64,000 bases of DNA, from assembly GCF_945952095.1 (NCBI RefSeq), contig NZ_CAMFHL010000008.1, forward strand, positions 1 through 64,000, written 5' to 3'. How positions within the stretch are numbered: position 1 is the stretch's first letter; each line of letters opens with the position of its first letter. The position numbers were made by a program, and so were the translations under genes. Positions 19,601 through 27,874 of the stretch are shown here, in pieces. The notes beneath the pieces are model-generated. The model had not been told where the DNA came from and ran no database searches. It saw nothing but the letters and a program-made list of their open reading frames with translations. Source of the stretch: an uncultured Arsenicibacter sp. Its GTDB lineage: Bacteria; Bacteroidota; Bacteroidia; Cytophagales; Spirosomataceae.

Positions 19601-19778
19601 TAGGCGACTCATAGTCTGTATAGCCCAGCAGCGTCTGATACGCTTCATTCCAGAAAATCACATCCTGCACCAGGTCCCAGTCCCAGATCACATCATGGGA
19701 GGCCTTTGTCAGTAAGTCAAAGCGCTCATTAGCAATGGTTAAGTCATCGAGGAAACGTTGAGCTCCAGTCGTATGCAT
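16644..19778 (-). CDS. Multi-PAS sensor histidine kinase
   Basis: The product has about 1044 residues from the ATG at 19778; a TTG 11 codons upstream is less likely. No membrane segment is seen, so it is probably cytoplasmic. About six PAS/PAC units follow one another: near 25-130, 150-260, 272-385, 395-515, 520-640 and 655-770. A coiled coil leads into a HisKA domain with phospho-acceptor His in ASHDLQEPLRKVQ (about residue 820). The HATPase domain has NLIGNALKFA, VTDNGIGF and EGTGIGLALCHRIV. There is no receiver domain. The signal could be redox, light or a small ligand; no cofactor residues point to one. No cognate regulator is adjacent. Confidence 0.9.
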   Translation of the reverse strand: MHTTGAQRFLDDLTIANERFDLLTKASHDVIWDWDLVQDVIFWNEAYQTLLGYTDYESPKPIDSWSDYIHPDDKKQVVAHLKKAISRGDTQWSDEYRFRKADGTYAYIQDRGYVIRRGGKPVRMVGAMQDITDHLRLQQDRDNSIRRANMAIEASGMGVWSVYALEDRMELDERCQAIYHWPDRSPKLTEMLNWIHADDRAPIYDAMARTPRSSLNKPAVIEFRLTSPVDGKMRWIRLIGRAYFNTAGQAHYFTGMSADITEEKRREAALKSVEERFQVAFDHADVGVVIGDPQGKFLLVNKGYCRMTGYTAEELYEGSYADLNHPDDAARKNALFREKIEQKAGSFTIDSRYIRKSGEMIWINHHVTLIYTDTGELDSIFSILRDITGEKKQSEEQRKLLFLVENSSDFIVLSDWNGQVTYLNAAGQRMVGLDSPEEARRRNIDYLMPEEIDRVIPQIAPSLLATNRWSGEVLYRHFKTGEAIPVHGTMLVITDPVTGKPIGRASVVRDLRPEKAAQKSILESERRFRDMIAQAPVAIGLLRGEAFVVESANEKLLAMWQLPDDVTGQKLSGYLPVDTHQDLFSTLARAYASGEVVHIEEQKLEQVRDGKGHTGYVNVTYKPLPDEQGYIYAILVMAVDITSRVRARQKIAEAEEVLRGAIELAELGTWWMDAKTHTLYFSDRMVDWYGLPGNYAPLAAIEQAVDVLDRERLIKSATRAFRIGPDGKYEEEYTIRNLITGRKRIISAQGRVTLNAEGEPVLLRGTAQDITARKMTEQELERQVDLRTRELRKLNASLQQTNQELERFAYIASHDLQEPLRKVQAFGSILEEEYGSALDSRGLQILGRMQSSASRMSLLIRNILEFSRTSQLQVGTYEQVDLDQVIREVQKDLELLISRKQGVIEVSELSPVEAIPLQMYQLFYNLIGNALKFAKPSVPPVVKISMVTLTAAEQADYPFLFQGNEHCRISVTDNGIGFNPAYAQQIFGLFQRLHGKQQYEGTGIGLALCHRIVMNHQGEIHAESVEGEGASFHMVLPYKQPGVQ

Positions 19779-19946
19779 CGTACAATTGGGTAAGGACTTA
19801 AAAATAAGCAACCGCCCGGTTATTTCTCACGTTCAGGGAAGAATTTGTTTTGGCAGATGTCCGCCGTTAACCAGCCAACAACCGTCCCGAACGAAAGCAG
19901 CGCTTTTGTATATTTGGGAAATAACAGCCCTTTCAGAAACAGACCG

Positions 19947-20732
19947 GTGACATTTACGCTTTATCAAATCGACGCATTTACCACCACCCTTTTCGGAGGA
20001 AATCCTGCTTGTGTGGTACCGCTTACCGACTGGTTATCAGACGATATACTATTGAAAATAGCCAAGGAAAATGCTGTCGCGGAAACTGCTTTTTTTGTCG
20101 ATCAAGGTGAAAACGTGCATTTGCGGTGGTTTACCCCCGAAATAGAGATGGATTTGTGCGGTCACGCCACACTGGCGGCCGCCCATGGTTTACGGACAAT
20201 ACTCGGGTACCCAAAGGAGGAAATCACGTTTAAAACGATAAGTGGTGATTTGATCGTCAGGACCGAAAACGGGCTGTATAAAATGGATTTTCCGGCGAGG
20301 ATGCCTGTTCCCGACCAGTTACCTGCAACCATCGCCAAATCATTAAGCCACCCACCCCGGGAGGTGTATAAAGCAAGAGACTACCTGTTAGTATATGACA
20401 GCGAAACAGCCATCCGGAACCTTACGATTGACCGGCACCTGTTTGATCAGATCAACCTTGATCCCGGCGGCGTCATTGTAACGGCTGTTGGCGATGCGTG
20501 TGATTTCGTTTCGCGTTTTTTTACGCCACAGGCTTCAATTTTAGAAGATCCTGTTACGGGTTCTGCGCATTGTTCCCTGATTCCGTTCTGGTCGGAACGG
20601 CTACACAAAAAAGAACTATACGCACAGCAGCTATCCGAACGGATGGGCCACCTGTACTGTAAAGACCTTGGCGACCGGGTCATCATCAGCGGACATGCCA
20701 AAACCTATTCGATCGGTAGCTTTTGGCTATAA
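19947..20732 (+). CDS. PhzF-family isomerase/epimerase
   Basis: The product has 261 residues from a GTG start, exactly the usual PhzF length. The longer frame from a TTG at 19845 adds an unrelated leader. Family signatures are YQIDAFTTTLFGGNPACVV near the start, ENAVAETAFF with the catalytic Glu region, WFTPEIEMDLCGHATLAAAH and ILEDPVTGSAHCSLIPFW. PhzF of phenazine synthesis isomerises a dihydro-anthranilate derivative, but most homologues outside phenazine clusters have unknown substrates, and no phenazine genes lie here. It is transcribed divergently from the multi-PAS kinase. Confidence 0.9.
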   Translation: MTFTLYQIDAFTTTLFGGNPACVVPLTDWLSDDILLKIAKENAVAETAFFVDQGENVHLRWFTPEIEMDLCGHATLAAAHGLRTILGYPKEEITFKTISGDLIVRTENGLYKMDFPARMPVPDQLPATIAKSLSHPPREVYKARDYLLVYDSETAIRNLTIDRHLFDQINLDPGGVIVTAVGDACDFVSRFFTPQASILEDPVTGSAHCSLIPFWSERLHKKELYAQQLSERMGHLYCKDLGDRVIISGHAKTYSIGSFWL

Positions 20733-20853
20733 CAACCAAAGATATTTTCAAAAACCAATGCAATCACTTCTTTGACATTATCACTTAAACAGATATGACT
20801 TGATAGTCACAAAACTTCAAAAACCACATAATATAAATACTTCATAAAGATAA

Positions 20854-21288
20854 ATGCTAAAGAAAGAGCAACTACAAGACATTATTGATCAATTTCCAGA
20901 AGAAACCCTAAAAGAGAAAGCATTTTTCGGGATTTATCACTATGGTAATAATACAGACGAAAGCTTTATTAAAGCAAACACAGAAGGGCTTCAATTATTT
21001 GCCCTTCAACTATTAAGGTCAACATTGGATATAGATTCAACTCCTTTAAGAGCTAATCAAAACACTATTTCATTAATTTACGATGAAGATTGGATAGATG
21101 AACATAGCGACACGCTCATTCAATACGTTCAACCAGTTTTTGAAAAGCCAGTACCAAAGATTATCAAAAAGAACAATCCTTACTTTTCCGGCAAGTTAGT
21201 TGGATTAGTTTTTAGTCTTTTCGCATTACTCGTTGCTGTTTCATTACTTATTGGTGTTGTGACACTATTAAAGTGGTTACTGTGGTAA
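20854..21288 (+). CDS. Hypothetical protein with C-terminal membrane helix
   Basis: The product has 144 residues and I do not recognise it. Residues 1 to about 108 are soluble and acidic with aromatic clusters (EKAFFGIYHYGNNTDE, LIYDEDWIDEHSD). Residues about 112-142 form one long hydrophobic segment (LVGLVFSLFALLVAVSLLIG), so it is a tail-anchored or single-pass protein. Its G+C is about one third in a line counted by eye, far below the neighbours, which points to horizontal acquisition. The stop codon is inside a 25-bp perfect hairpin. Confidence 0.6.
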   Translation: MLKKEQLQDIIDQFPEETLKEKAFFGIYHYGNNTDESFIKANTEGLQLFALQLLRSTLDIDSTPLRANQNTISLIYDEDWIDEHSDTLIQYVQPVFEKPVPKIIKKNNPYFSGKLVGLVFSLFALLVAVSLLIGVVTLLKWLLW

Positions 21289-21344
21289 TAAGTGCTCTGT
21301 CGTTATTTATGTTTATACGAAATAACGACAGAGCACTTATTACC
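21284..21344. repeat. Perfect 25-bp inverted repeat at the 3' end of a low-GC gene
   Basis: The left arm is 21284-21308, the right arm 21320-21344 and the loop 11 nt. The arms are exact inverse complements and begin ggtaataagtgctctgtcgt. The left arm contains the stop codon of the upstream gene. No T-run follows, so a mobile palindrome is as likely as a terminator. Confidence 0.85.
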
Positions 21345-21371
21345 AATTGGCACATCTCAATATATACTAAC

Positions 21372-21431
21372 AGTGGTGGCACGACCCGGTATCCCCGACT
21401 CTGAGGGGCGTCCTCCGCTCGTGCCACCACT
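21372..21431. repeat. REP-like palindrome, long-loop variant (copy 3)
   Basis: The outer arms agtggtggcacga and tcgtgccaccact match the family at 5147, 9468 and 44944. The 3-nt loop is replaced by a longer insert (cccggtatccccgactctga and on) that can fold on itself. Confidence 0.75.
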
Positions 21432-21460
21432 TGCTGCTCCTGTTAATTACAAACACCCCA

Positions 21461-22345
21461 TTACCCCACAACCGGCTTTGGCAAGTCGTTGAAATCTTCG
21501 TCGGTTAGCTGAATCGCGGCGGCGGCGGTGTTTTCCTCGAGGTGTTTGACCGACGAGGTGCCCGGAATTGGCAACATCACCGGCGAGGCCGCCAGCAACC
21601 AGGCAAGGGCAATCTGGTAAGCCGTGGCGTTGTGGCGCGCCGCTACTTTCTCAATCGCTTTTTCGGCGGACAGGTTGCCACTCGCCAGCGGATACCACGG
21701 GATAAAGGCAATCTGATGCTGCTCACAATAGGCCAGTACGTCGTTCCATTTCTGCTGTCCGAAGTTGTACATGTTTTGCACCGACACCACGTCCACAAAC
21801 TTCCGCGCGTATTCGATATCGTCAACGCTCACTTCCGACAGGCCGATGTGCCGGATGTAGCCCTGTTGCTGCTTTTCTTTCAGGAAGTCCAGCGTCTCGT
21901 CTTTCGGCACCTTCGGATCGAAGCGGTGCAGCTGGTACAAATCAATCCGGTCGACCCGCAGGCGCTGTAAACTGCCTTTCAGGGCTTCGTCGAGGTGCGC
22001 CGGACTGGCATCTACCGGCCATTGGTTCGGGCCGGTTCGCAATAAACCACCTTTCGTACCGATAATCAGTCCTTCAGGATACGGATACAGCGCTTCGGCG
22101 ATCAGTTCTTCTGACACATGCGGGCCGTAGCTGTCGGCGGTATCTATAAAGTTAATGCCTAAATCGAGGGTATGCTTCAGCACCCGAATCGCCTCATCAT
22201 GGTTTTTAGGCGGCCCCCAGATGCCGTCGCCGGTGATACGCATGGCACCGTATGCCATCCGGTTTAGGGTTAAATCACCTACTGTAATCGTCCCTGCCTG
22301 CGCGGCAAGGGATGCATTTGCTCCTTGTTCTGCTGATGTCTGCAT
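21461..22345 (-). CDS. Aldo/keto reductase
   Basis: The product has 294 residues. The NADPH-dependent TIM-barrel oxidoreductase tetrad is visible: Asp and Tyr in INFIDTADSYGPHVSEEL, Lys in IIGTKGGL and His in LYQLHRFDP. Other family marks are LQRLRVDRIDLYQLH, IRHIGLSEVSVDDI and a C-terminal cofactor segment, PVMLPIPGTSSVKHLEEN. The ATG at 22345 is preferred over a GTG six codons earlier. The closest recognisable type is the YdbC/Tas-like group that reduces aldehydes; the physiological substrate is unknown. Confidence 0.9.
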   Translation of the reverse strand: MQTSAEQGANASLAAQAGTITVGDLTLNRMAYGAMRITGDGIWGPPKNHDEAIRVLKHTLDLGINFIDTADSYGPHVSEELIAEALYPYPEGLIIGTKGGLLRTGPNQWPVDASPAHLDEALKGSLQRLRVDRIDLYQLHRFDPKVPKDETLDFLKEKQQQGYIRHIGLSEVSVDDIEYARKFVDVVSVQNMYNFGQQKWNDVLAYCEQHQIAFIPWYPLASGNLSAEKAIEKVAARHNATAYQIALAWLLAASPVMLPIPGTSSVKHLEENTAAAAIQLTDEDFNDLPKPVVG

Positions 22346-22556
22346 AAAAAACACTGGTTTCACAGGGTCTCGAATGACCCTTCCGGTGTAATAACAAAAA
22401 AAGCTATATGATCGTCCTTACCGCAACATTAGTTTTCTGTTAACAAGGCATTGGCTACAAAACGAAACTTTTTTGACCACTTCCTAAATTAGCTTGCATT
22501 TACCACCTAAGTCCTTATAGATTACCCTGTTTGTAGTCCTTCAACCCTATACTCCC

Positions 22557-23534
22557 ATGAAAAAAGCAATCCGTATCGTTGTATGGATTATTGGCGGCAT
22601 TGCCGTCATCATTTTCGGCATTGTCAGTTTTATTGCCGTCCGAGGTGTGCCTACCTACGAAGCACAGAAATTACCCGACTACCACGTCGACGTTACACCT
22701 GCCCGCATCGAACGGGGCGCTAAAATTGCCCAGCTGCTCTGTATTCAATGCCATCGGGGCGAAGGGGCCCAGCTTACCGGCAAACTGATTGCGGATGCAC
22801 CCAAGGATTTCGGGCAGATTTATTCAGCTAACATTACCCAGGACAAGGAAGCCGGTATCGGTACCTGGACAGACGGCCAGCTGGCCTTTTTCCTCCGTAC
22901 CGGCATTCAGCGCGACGGTTCCTACAATCCGCTGATGCCTAAATTCCCGAACATGGCCGACGAGGACCTGAAATCGGTTATAGCCTGGCTCCACTCCGAC
23001 CGCGTTGAAGTCCAGCCAACGAAAGAGGAAGCGCCGAAAACCGAATACAACTTCCTGATCAAGGCGCTGACCAACACCGTGATGAAGCCCTACCCCTATC
23101 CGCAGAAAGCCATTACCGTGCCCGACAGCACCGACCGGGTGGCCTTCGGACGGTACATTGCCAACGGCATGGTGGGTTGCTACGCCTGCCACTCGGCCGA
23201 TTTTAAAGCCCTTAACGACATTGAACCCGAAAAATCGCTGGGGTTCTACGGCGGCGGCAACCCGATGCTGAACCTGGAAGGCGAACTGGTACCGTCGGCC
23301 AATATTACCTTTGATGACGAGACCGGTATCGGTAAAAAATACACCGAAGAGCAGTTTATCAAGGTCGTCAAACAAGGGGCCCGGCCTGACGGATCGGTGA
23401 CGCGGTACCCGATGGTTCCGCACGTTACCCTGACCGATTATGAGGTCGGTTCGATCTACCAGTACCTGAAAACTATTCCCAAAATCAAGAACAAGGTAAG
23501 TACCTCTGAATCCGGCGCAGTAGCGCAGAAATAG
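22557..23534 (+). CDS. Membrane-anchored di-haem cytochrome c
   Basis: The product has 325 residues. One N-terminal membrane helix (VVWIIGGIAVIIFGIVSFI) acts as anchor or uncleaved signal. Two class I haem-binding motifs are present, CIQCH (about residue 62) and CYACH (about residue 206), each followed by a cytochrome c domain with NITQDKEAGIGTW and NITFDDETGIGK and later Met-containing loops. It should carry electrons in the periplasm. Such di-haem proteins often serve alcohol or aldehyde dehydrogenases, but none is adjacent. It is followed by a hairpin at 23544. Confidence 0.9.
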   Translation: MKKAIRIVVWIIGGIAVIIFGIVSFIAVRGVPTYEAQKLPDYHVDVTPARIERGAKIAQLLCIQCHRGEGAQLTGKLIADAPKDFGQIYSANITQDKEAGIGTWTDGQLAFFLRTGIQRDGSYNPLMPKFPNMADEDLKSVIAWLHSDRVEVQPTKEEAPKTEYNFLIKALTNTVMKPYPYPQKAITVPDSTDRVAFGRYIANGMVGCYACHSADFKALNDIEPEKSLGFYGGGNPMLNLEGELVPSANITFDDETGIGKKYTEEQFIKVVKQGARPDGSVTRYPMVPHVTLTDYEVGSIYQYLKTIPKIKNKVSTSESGAVAQK

Positions 23535-23543
23535 CGTTTCCGG

Positions 23544-23570
23544 CATCCCGGGCCGGCCTGGTCCGGGATG
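23544..23570 (+). terminator. Hairpin after the cytochrome c gene
   Basis: The arms catcccgggcc and ggtccgggatg pair with one mismatch around a 5-nt loop, 10 bp after the stop codon. The T-run is poor, so it is a probable terminator or a degenerate palindromic repeat. Confidence 0.5.
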
Positions 23571-23652
23571 TAAACGTTTAATATAAAACAAATGACATAA
23601 GTGCCGTGCTGTTCATTTTCAGCCATATATCTGCACGTATAAAAACAACTTC

Positions 23653-23683
23653 TTGCTTTTATCCAATATCCTTTATACTTTAG
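23653..23683 (+). promoter_or_regulatory. Candidate promoter for the long transglycosylase leader
   Basis: A TTG at 23653-23655 lies 20 bp before TACTTTAG at 23676-23683, one base off the TAnnTTTG -7 consensus. Transcription from here would give a leader of about 240 nt before the ATG at 23935. Confidence 0.4.
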
Positions 23684-23689
23684 CCCTCC

Positions 23690-23934
23690 CATCCCAGCCA
23701 GCATTGGCAACTTGTAAAGCATAGGGAGCGTACGTTTATGCTGCAGAAAGACAACATCGGGCGCTAAAAGCCCCCTTTTCTTCGTTGTGAATTAACGTGG
23801 TTTGCACCACGACATGAGCGTATCAGTGACGGCTGTCAGAGCAGGTGTAGCAGGAGTTTCGTGAGAGTAGTTCAGCCGTAATTCATATAGAAACGTTCGG
23901 GAGAACGCTTCGTTTTGTACTTAACTAGTCTGTT
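23690..23934 (+). promoter_or_regulatory. Long structured 5' leader, possible riboregulator
   Basis: The 400 bp between the cytochrome and transglycosylase genes holds no gene. The last 245 bp can form a row of hairpins. These are agcata/tatgct (23718-23742), gggc/gccc followed by a C/T-rich tract (23759-23780, attenuator-like), cgtggt-ttgc-accacg (23796-23811), acggctg/cagccgt enclosing a purine-rich 37-nt loop (23829-23879) and cgttc-ggga-gaacg (23894-23907). I could not match it to any riboswitch class I know. The fold is drawn by eye only. Confidence 0.4.
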
Positions 23935-25239
23935 ATGCGGATATTATTCTTGCTGGCAGCTGCGTCGGGATTGACGTGGTGTATGCCGACATTTGCCCAA
24001 CCGGCTCCGGAAGTCCATTTTTGCGGTGAGAGCATTCCCCAAAACCTGCCTTCGGTATCCCAACGCTGGTTGCGCACCCTGAATCGTCAGGCATCGTACA
24101 TTGAGCATCTGACCACCCTTAAACGCCGCGCTTCTGCCATTTTCCCCATCATTGAGCCGATTATCGAGCGCTATGGCATCCCGAAAGACTTTAAGTATCT
24201 GCCGCTGCTGGAAAGTGCCGTTGTGGCAAGAGCAGTTTCCCGACGGGGAGCAGCCGGTTTCTGGCAAATTATGCCGCAAACGGCCAAACGCCTGGGTCTG
24301 AGTGTTGCCAGAGGCAGGGACGAACGGTTTAACCTGACCAAAGCTACCCACGCTGCCTGCCGCTACCTCAACGATCTGCACGATCAGCTGGGTTCCTGGA
24401 TGCTGGTAGCCGCCGCCTACAATGCCGGGCCAAACTACATACAGGCCCTGAAACGAAGGTATCCCGAACGCCACCCGATTACGCTTCCCTTCCGCGCCCA
24501 CGAAACCAAAGCCTATATCTATCAGGCTGTTGCCATCAAAGAGCTGCTGACCCGGCCATCGGCCTACCGCGATTTTCTCAGCGACCGCGCTCTCGCACAA
24601 CTCAATAAACATACAGACGCCCTCCCTGCCACAGAAAAGCAAGCTATTCTGGCTTACTATGAATCAACCGAAAAAGCAGGCCGTGGCGACGGTAGTCCCA
24701 GCGAAGGTACGCTTACCGCCTCTATTTCGGACAATCCTATGCTAACCGATACCGCCACTGTGGCACTGCTGACCGATGAGCAGGATCAGCAGGAAGCCGT
24801 AGCCGAAGTGTCTATCCTGGACGACGAACCGGAAGCCGAAGAAGCTCCTTTATCGGACCCGGCTCCGGTTGCGGTGCCGTCTCAGGCTCCCGCCGCCACC
24901 AACTTTGCCTCTACCGATGCCACCAATCAGTTGCTGACCCGCCGGATTGGTACCGAACCGCTGACCGAAGGCCAAATCTGCATGTTTGAAGTCATCCGAC
25001 CGGATGTGCTGAACGGAATTCCCGTCGCTGTGGGCGATGTACTGTATGCACACGTCGATATGATTGAACCTACTTCGGGACGGGTATACCTGCGAACCGA
25101 TAAACTCATGTCCGGAAAAACACAGGAATCAATTCCGCTGAAGCTGTCGGCGGTTGAACGGACTAAGCAGCCAGGTGTACCGATTCCGCTCCGCGATGAG
25201 CTCGCCGAAGGCTGGCGGCTGAAATGGGAGCAGTTATAG
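23935..25239 (+). CDS. Lytic transglycosylase (SLT domain), secreted
   Basis: The product has 434 residues. A signal peptide ends near PTFAQ (residue 22). The SLT catalytic domain spans about 75-215, with catalytic Glu93 (YLPLLESAVVARA), GAAGFWQIMPQTAKRLGL, RYLNDLHDQLGSWMLVAAAY and YNAGP. It cleaves peptidoglycan glycan strands to 1,6-anhydro-muropeptides. An acidic, Ala/Pro-rich linker (about 245-330) leads to a C-terminal domain of about 100 residues (ICMFEVIRPDVLNGIPVAVG, VYLRTDKLM) that I do not recognise. No LysM repeats are visible, unlike MltD. It has a long structured leader upstream and a strong terminator downstream. Confidence 0.88.
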   Translation: MRILFLLAAASGLTWCMPTFAQPAPEVHFCGESIPQNLPSVSQRWLRTLNRQASYIEHLTTLKRRASAIFPIIEPIIERYGIPKDFKYLPLLESAVVARAVSRRGAAGFWQIMPQTAKRLGLSVARGRDERFNLTKATHAACRYLNDLHDQLGSWMLVAAAYNAGPNYIQALKRRYPERHPITLPFRAHETKAYIYQAVAIKELLTRPSAYRDFLSDRALAQLNKHTDALPATEKQAILAYYESTEKAGRGDGSPSEGTLTASISDNPMLTDTATVALLTDEQDQQEAVAEVSILDDEPEAEEAPLSDPAPVAVPSQAPAATNFASTDATNQLLTRRIGTEPLTEGQICMFEVIRPDVLNGIPVAVGDVLYAHVDMIEPTSGRVYLRTDKLMSGKTQESIPLKLSAVERTKQPGVPIPLRDELAEGWRLKWEQL

Positions 25240-25255
25240 CGACTGACCATGTCAC

Positions 25256-25295
25256 AACCAAAAAGGCGGAGGGCTATCCCTCCGCCTTTTTGGTT
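25256..25295 (+). terminator. Strong intrinsic terminator
   Basis: The perfect 18-bp arms (aaccaaaaaggcggaggg and its inverse) have a 4-nt loop (ctat) and a T-rich right arm, 16 bp after the transglycosylase stop. Confidence 0.85.
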
Positions 25296-25468
25296 CTCAA
25301 ACGTCAATACTAACCCTGGATAGATTTATTGTCCGTAGCAAGTCTACACCACATAGAAAACAAAGATTTTTATATTGCTTATGTGCCTATGTGGTAAATC
25401 AACGCTACTATTGGTATCGCTTAAAACCGGGTAAAATTAGTTTTCAGGTGTGACACCTATATAATCTC

Positions 25469-26422
25469 CTAAACCGTCAGATTTGACACAGGTTCCAGTA
25501 CTTTAGGACCCTGGCTGTTAATTTCTGATACGTACAGTTCGCTGGTAATATCAACGCTCAGGAACGCCTCCTGCATTGCCTTACCGACCTGCTGAGCGAT
25601 TTCCGCATTGGCGCTCAGGGCAAACATCGACGGGCCGGAACCCGAAATGCTGCAACCTAGGGCTCCGTGTGCCAGAGCAGCCTGTTTCACTTCATCAAAC
25701 TGCGGAATCAGAATCGACCGGACCGGCTCAATGATCACGTCGACCAGCGAACGGCTGATCAGAGTATAGTCGGGTTTCATCAGACCGGCAATCAGACCGG
25801 CCACGTTCCCCATCTGAATAATCGTGTTCTTCAGCGAAACCTCATTGCGCAGGATAAAGCGGGCATCTTTGGTATTCACCTCAATATCAGGATGTACAAG
25901 GGTGGCGTGCATCCCGGCTGGTGTATCAATCCTGATTACGTCCAGCGGATTATAGCTGCGGACAACCACAAAACCACCCAGCAGCGACGGCCCGACGTTA
26001 TCGGCATGTGCCGACCCGCAGGCAACCCGCTCCCCTTCCATCGCAAACGGCAACAGGTCAATCGTTGACAGCGGACGGCCCAGCAACTCGTTAATGGCAT
26101 ACACACCCGCTACGGCACTGGCCGCACTTGAGCCTAATCCGCTTCCCAGCGGCATCTGCTTATGCAGGACCACATCAACCCCGACATCCGTCCGGCCGAT
26201 ATGTTCCAGGTATTTCTGAATGGCAATACCGGCCGTATTCCGCGCGGCTTCACGCGGCAGGCGGCCTTCATCGCCCAGAATATCAATAATGGTGACGCCC
26301 GGTTCGTCGCGGCGCGTCAGCACAACTTCATCACCTGGCTGATCAACGGCAAAGCCGAAAATATCGAAACCACAGGCCACATTAGCGACAGTGGCAGGGG
26401 CAAAAACACGTACAGTTTCCAC
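25469..26422 (-). CDS. thrB: Homoserine kinase
   Basis: The 317-residue GHMP-family kinase phosphorylates L-homoserine with ATP in threonine synthesis. Signatures are the start VRVFAPATVANVACGFDIFG, the GHMP ATP loop PLGSGLGSSAASAVAGVYAI (about 88-107) and the C-terminal GALGCSISGSGPSMFAL. It starts with GTG at 26422; no ATG is available before the conserved N-terminus. A matching -7 box lies at 26466-26473. The usual neighbours thrA and thrC are not in view, since the gene is flanked by unrelated genes. Confidence 0.93.
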   Translation of the reverse strand: METVRVFAPATVANVACGFDIFGFAVDQPGDEVVLTRRDEPGVTIIDILGDEGRLPREAARNTAGIAIQKYLEHIGRTDVGVDVVLHKQMPLGSGLGSSAASAVAGVYAINELLGRPLSTIDLLPFAMEGERVACGSAHADNVGPSLLGGFVVVRSYNPLDVIRIDTPAGMHATLVHPDIEVNTKDARFILRNEVSLKNTIIQMGNVAGLIAGLMKPDYTLISRSLVDVIIEPVRSILIPQFDEVKQAALAHGALGCSISGSGPSMFALSANAEIAQQVGKAMQEAFLSVDITSELYVSEINSQGPKVLEPVSNLTV

Positions 26423-26465
26423 AGTGGCAAATAATTCAGATTACAGAATCACTCTGTTTACGGCG

Positions 26466-26473
26466 CAAAAATA
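26466..26473 (-). promoter_or_regulatory. Bacteroidota -7 box (TATTTTTG) for thrB
   Basis: On the minus strand this is an exact TAnnTTTG match, 44 bp before the GTG start of thrB. Confidence 0.45.
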
Positions 26474-26581
26474 GCTGAATCTCACGAAAATGGGGGCAAA
26501 ATCCGGTACGAATCCGGGAAAAAGATGCATCCTGAAAATCCGGACTTATTGTATCTTCGCCCTACCCTAAAACCAAACTTC

Positions 26582-27874
26582 ATGAAAAAAGTACTGCCCC
26601 TTCTTTTCTTATCAGCCTCCCTGCTCCAGGTGAAGGCCCAAGTAGCTCCGCCTCAGACACTTCAGGAAGCAAAACCCGAACTGGCCGGTATGAGTTCCGA
26701 ACGGCTGCAACGCCTCGACCGCGTCATGCAGGAGTACATCGACAAGGGCTATCAGGGCGGCATCGGCGTACTGATTGTCCGGAACGGTAAAGTTGTACAC
26801 CACAAGGCATTCGGTTACGCAAACCCTGACACCAAAGAGCCGCTGAAACGCGATGCGATTTTCCGGATTGCGTCGCAGACGAAAGCCATCGTAAGTATAG
26901 GCCTGATGACGCTTTACGAAGAAGGCAAATTTCTGCTCGACGATCCGGTTTCCAAATACATTCCGGCATTTAAAAATCCGGTGGTGCTGGATAAGTACGA
27001 GCCAAAGGATACAACCTACACAACGGTGCCGGCCAAACGGGAAATTACCATCCGCCAGTTGCTGACGCATACGTCGGGAATCAGCTATCCGTCGATCGGC
27101 AGCAAGGAGGCCGTGGCGATTTATGCCAAAAACAACGTGCCCAGCGGTATCGGTACGCCAACCTACAAACTGGCCGACGTAATGGGCCGCCTGGGTAAGC
27201 TGCCCCTGATGCACCAGCCCGGCGAAAAATGGACCTACGGCTTGAGTACGGATGTAGTCGGCTATCTGATTGAAGTCATCTCCGGTCAACCGCTCGACCA
27301 GTTCCTGAAAACACGCCTGTTTGATCCGCTCGGCATGAACGATACCTATTTCTATCTGCCGGTGAGCAAACAAAACCGGCTTTCGCCGATCTATACCGAA
27401 GGACCTGACAAATCGTTACAGGTTGAAAAAGGGACACGGGGCGTATCACCGGACTATCCGAAAGCCACCAACGGAACCTATTTCTCGGGCGGGGCGGGCC
27501 TTTCATCGACCATGTACGACTATGCCATTTTCCTGCAAATGCTTCTGAACGGCGGTGAATACAACGGCAAACGGATCCTGAGCCCGATTACGGTACGGAC
27601 GGTGCTGTCGAATCAGATCGGTGACCTCTCGCTGGGACAGGATAAATTCGGCCTTGGCTTCAGTCTGGCATCGGACAAAAGTGAAGCCCGGATTCCGGTT
27701 TCGGAAGGCTCCTTTGCCTGGGGCGGCTATTTCGGTACAACCTACTGGGCAGACCCCAAAGAAAAGGTAATCGGGCTGATTTACACCCAGAAAGTGCCAA
27801 ACAGCTATCCTGACCTCGGCGACAAATTTAAAATCCTGTTATATCAGGCCATTACGGCTTCGTACGCACGGTAG
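26582..27874 (+). CDS. Secreted serine hydrolase (beta-lactamase/esterase class C family)
   Basis: The product has 430 residues from the ATG at 26582, which gives a clean signal peptide (MKKVLPLLFLSASLLQVKAQ). An in-frame ATG at 26525 would lie upstream of a TATCTTCG -7-like box. The penicillin-binding-like domain has the S-x-x-K nucleophile (FRIASQTKAIVSIG), LLTHTSGISYPS, the Tyr motif (WTYGLSTDVVGYLIE) and a C-terminal GGYFGTTYWADP. It acts in the periplasm or outside the cell, probably on esters or D-peptides; a true beta-lactamase role is not implied. Its last 23 bp overlap the convergent gene. Confidence 0.9.
   Translation: MKKVLPLLFLSASLLQVKAQVAPPQTLQEAKPELAGMSSERLQRLDRVMQEYIDKGYQGGIGVLIVRNGKVVHHKAFGYANPDTKEPLKRDAIFRIASQTKAIVSIGLMTLYEEGKFLLDDPVSKYIPAFKNPVVLDKYEPKDTTYTTVPAKREITIRQLLTHTSGISYPSIGSKEAVAIYAKNNVPSGIGTPTYKLADVMGRLGKLPLMHQPGEKWTYGLSTDVVGYLIEVISGQPLDQFLKTRLFDPLGMNDTYFYLPVSKQNRLSPIYTEGPDKSLQVEKGTRGVSPDYPKATNGTYFSGGAGLSSTMYDYAIFLQMLLNGGEYNGKRILSPITVRTVLSNQIGDLSLGQDKFGLGFSLASDKSEARIPVSEGSFAWGGYFGTTYWADPKEKVIGLIYTQKVPNSYPDLGDKFKILLYQAITASYAR

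Noticed and set aside
23690..23934. A known riboswitch (c-di-GMP, cobalamin or c-di-AMP class)
   Set aside because: I could not find the conserved boxes of these classes; only the hairpin-rich leader is reported.
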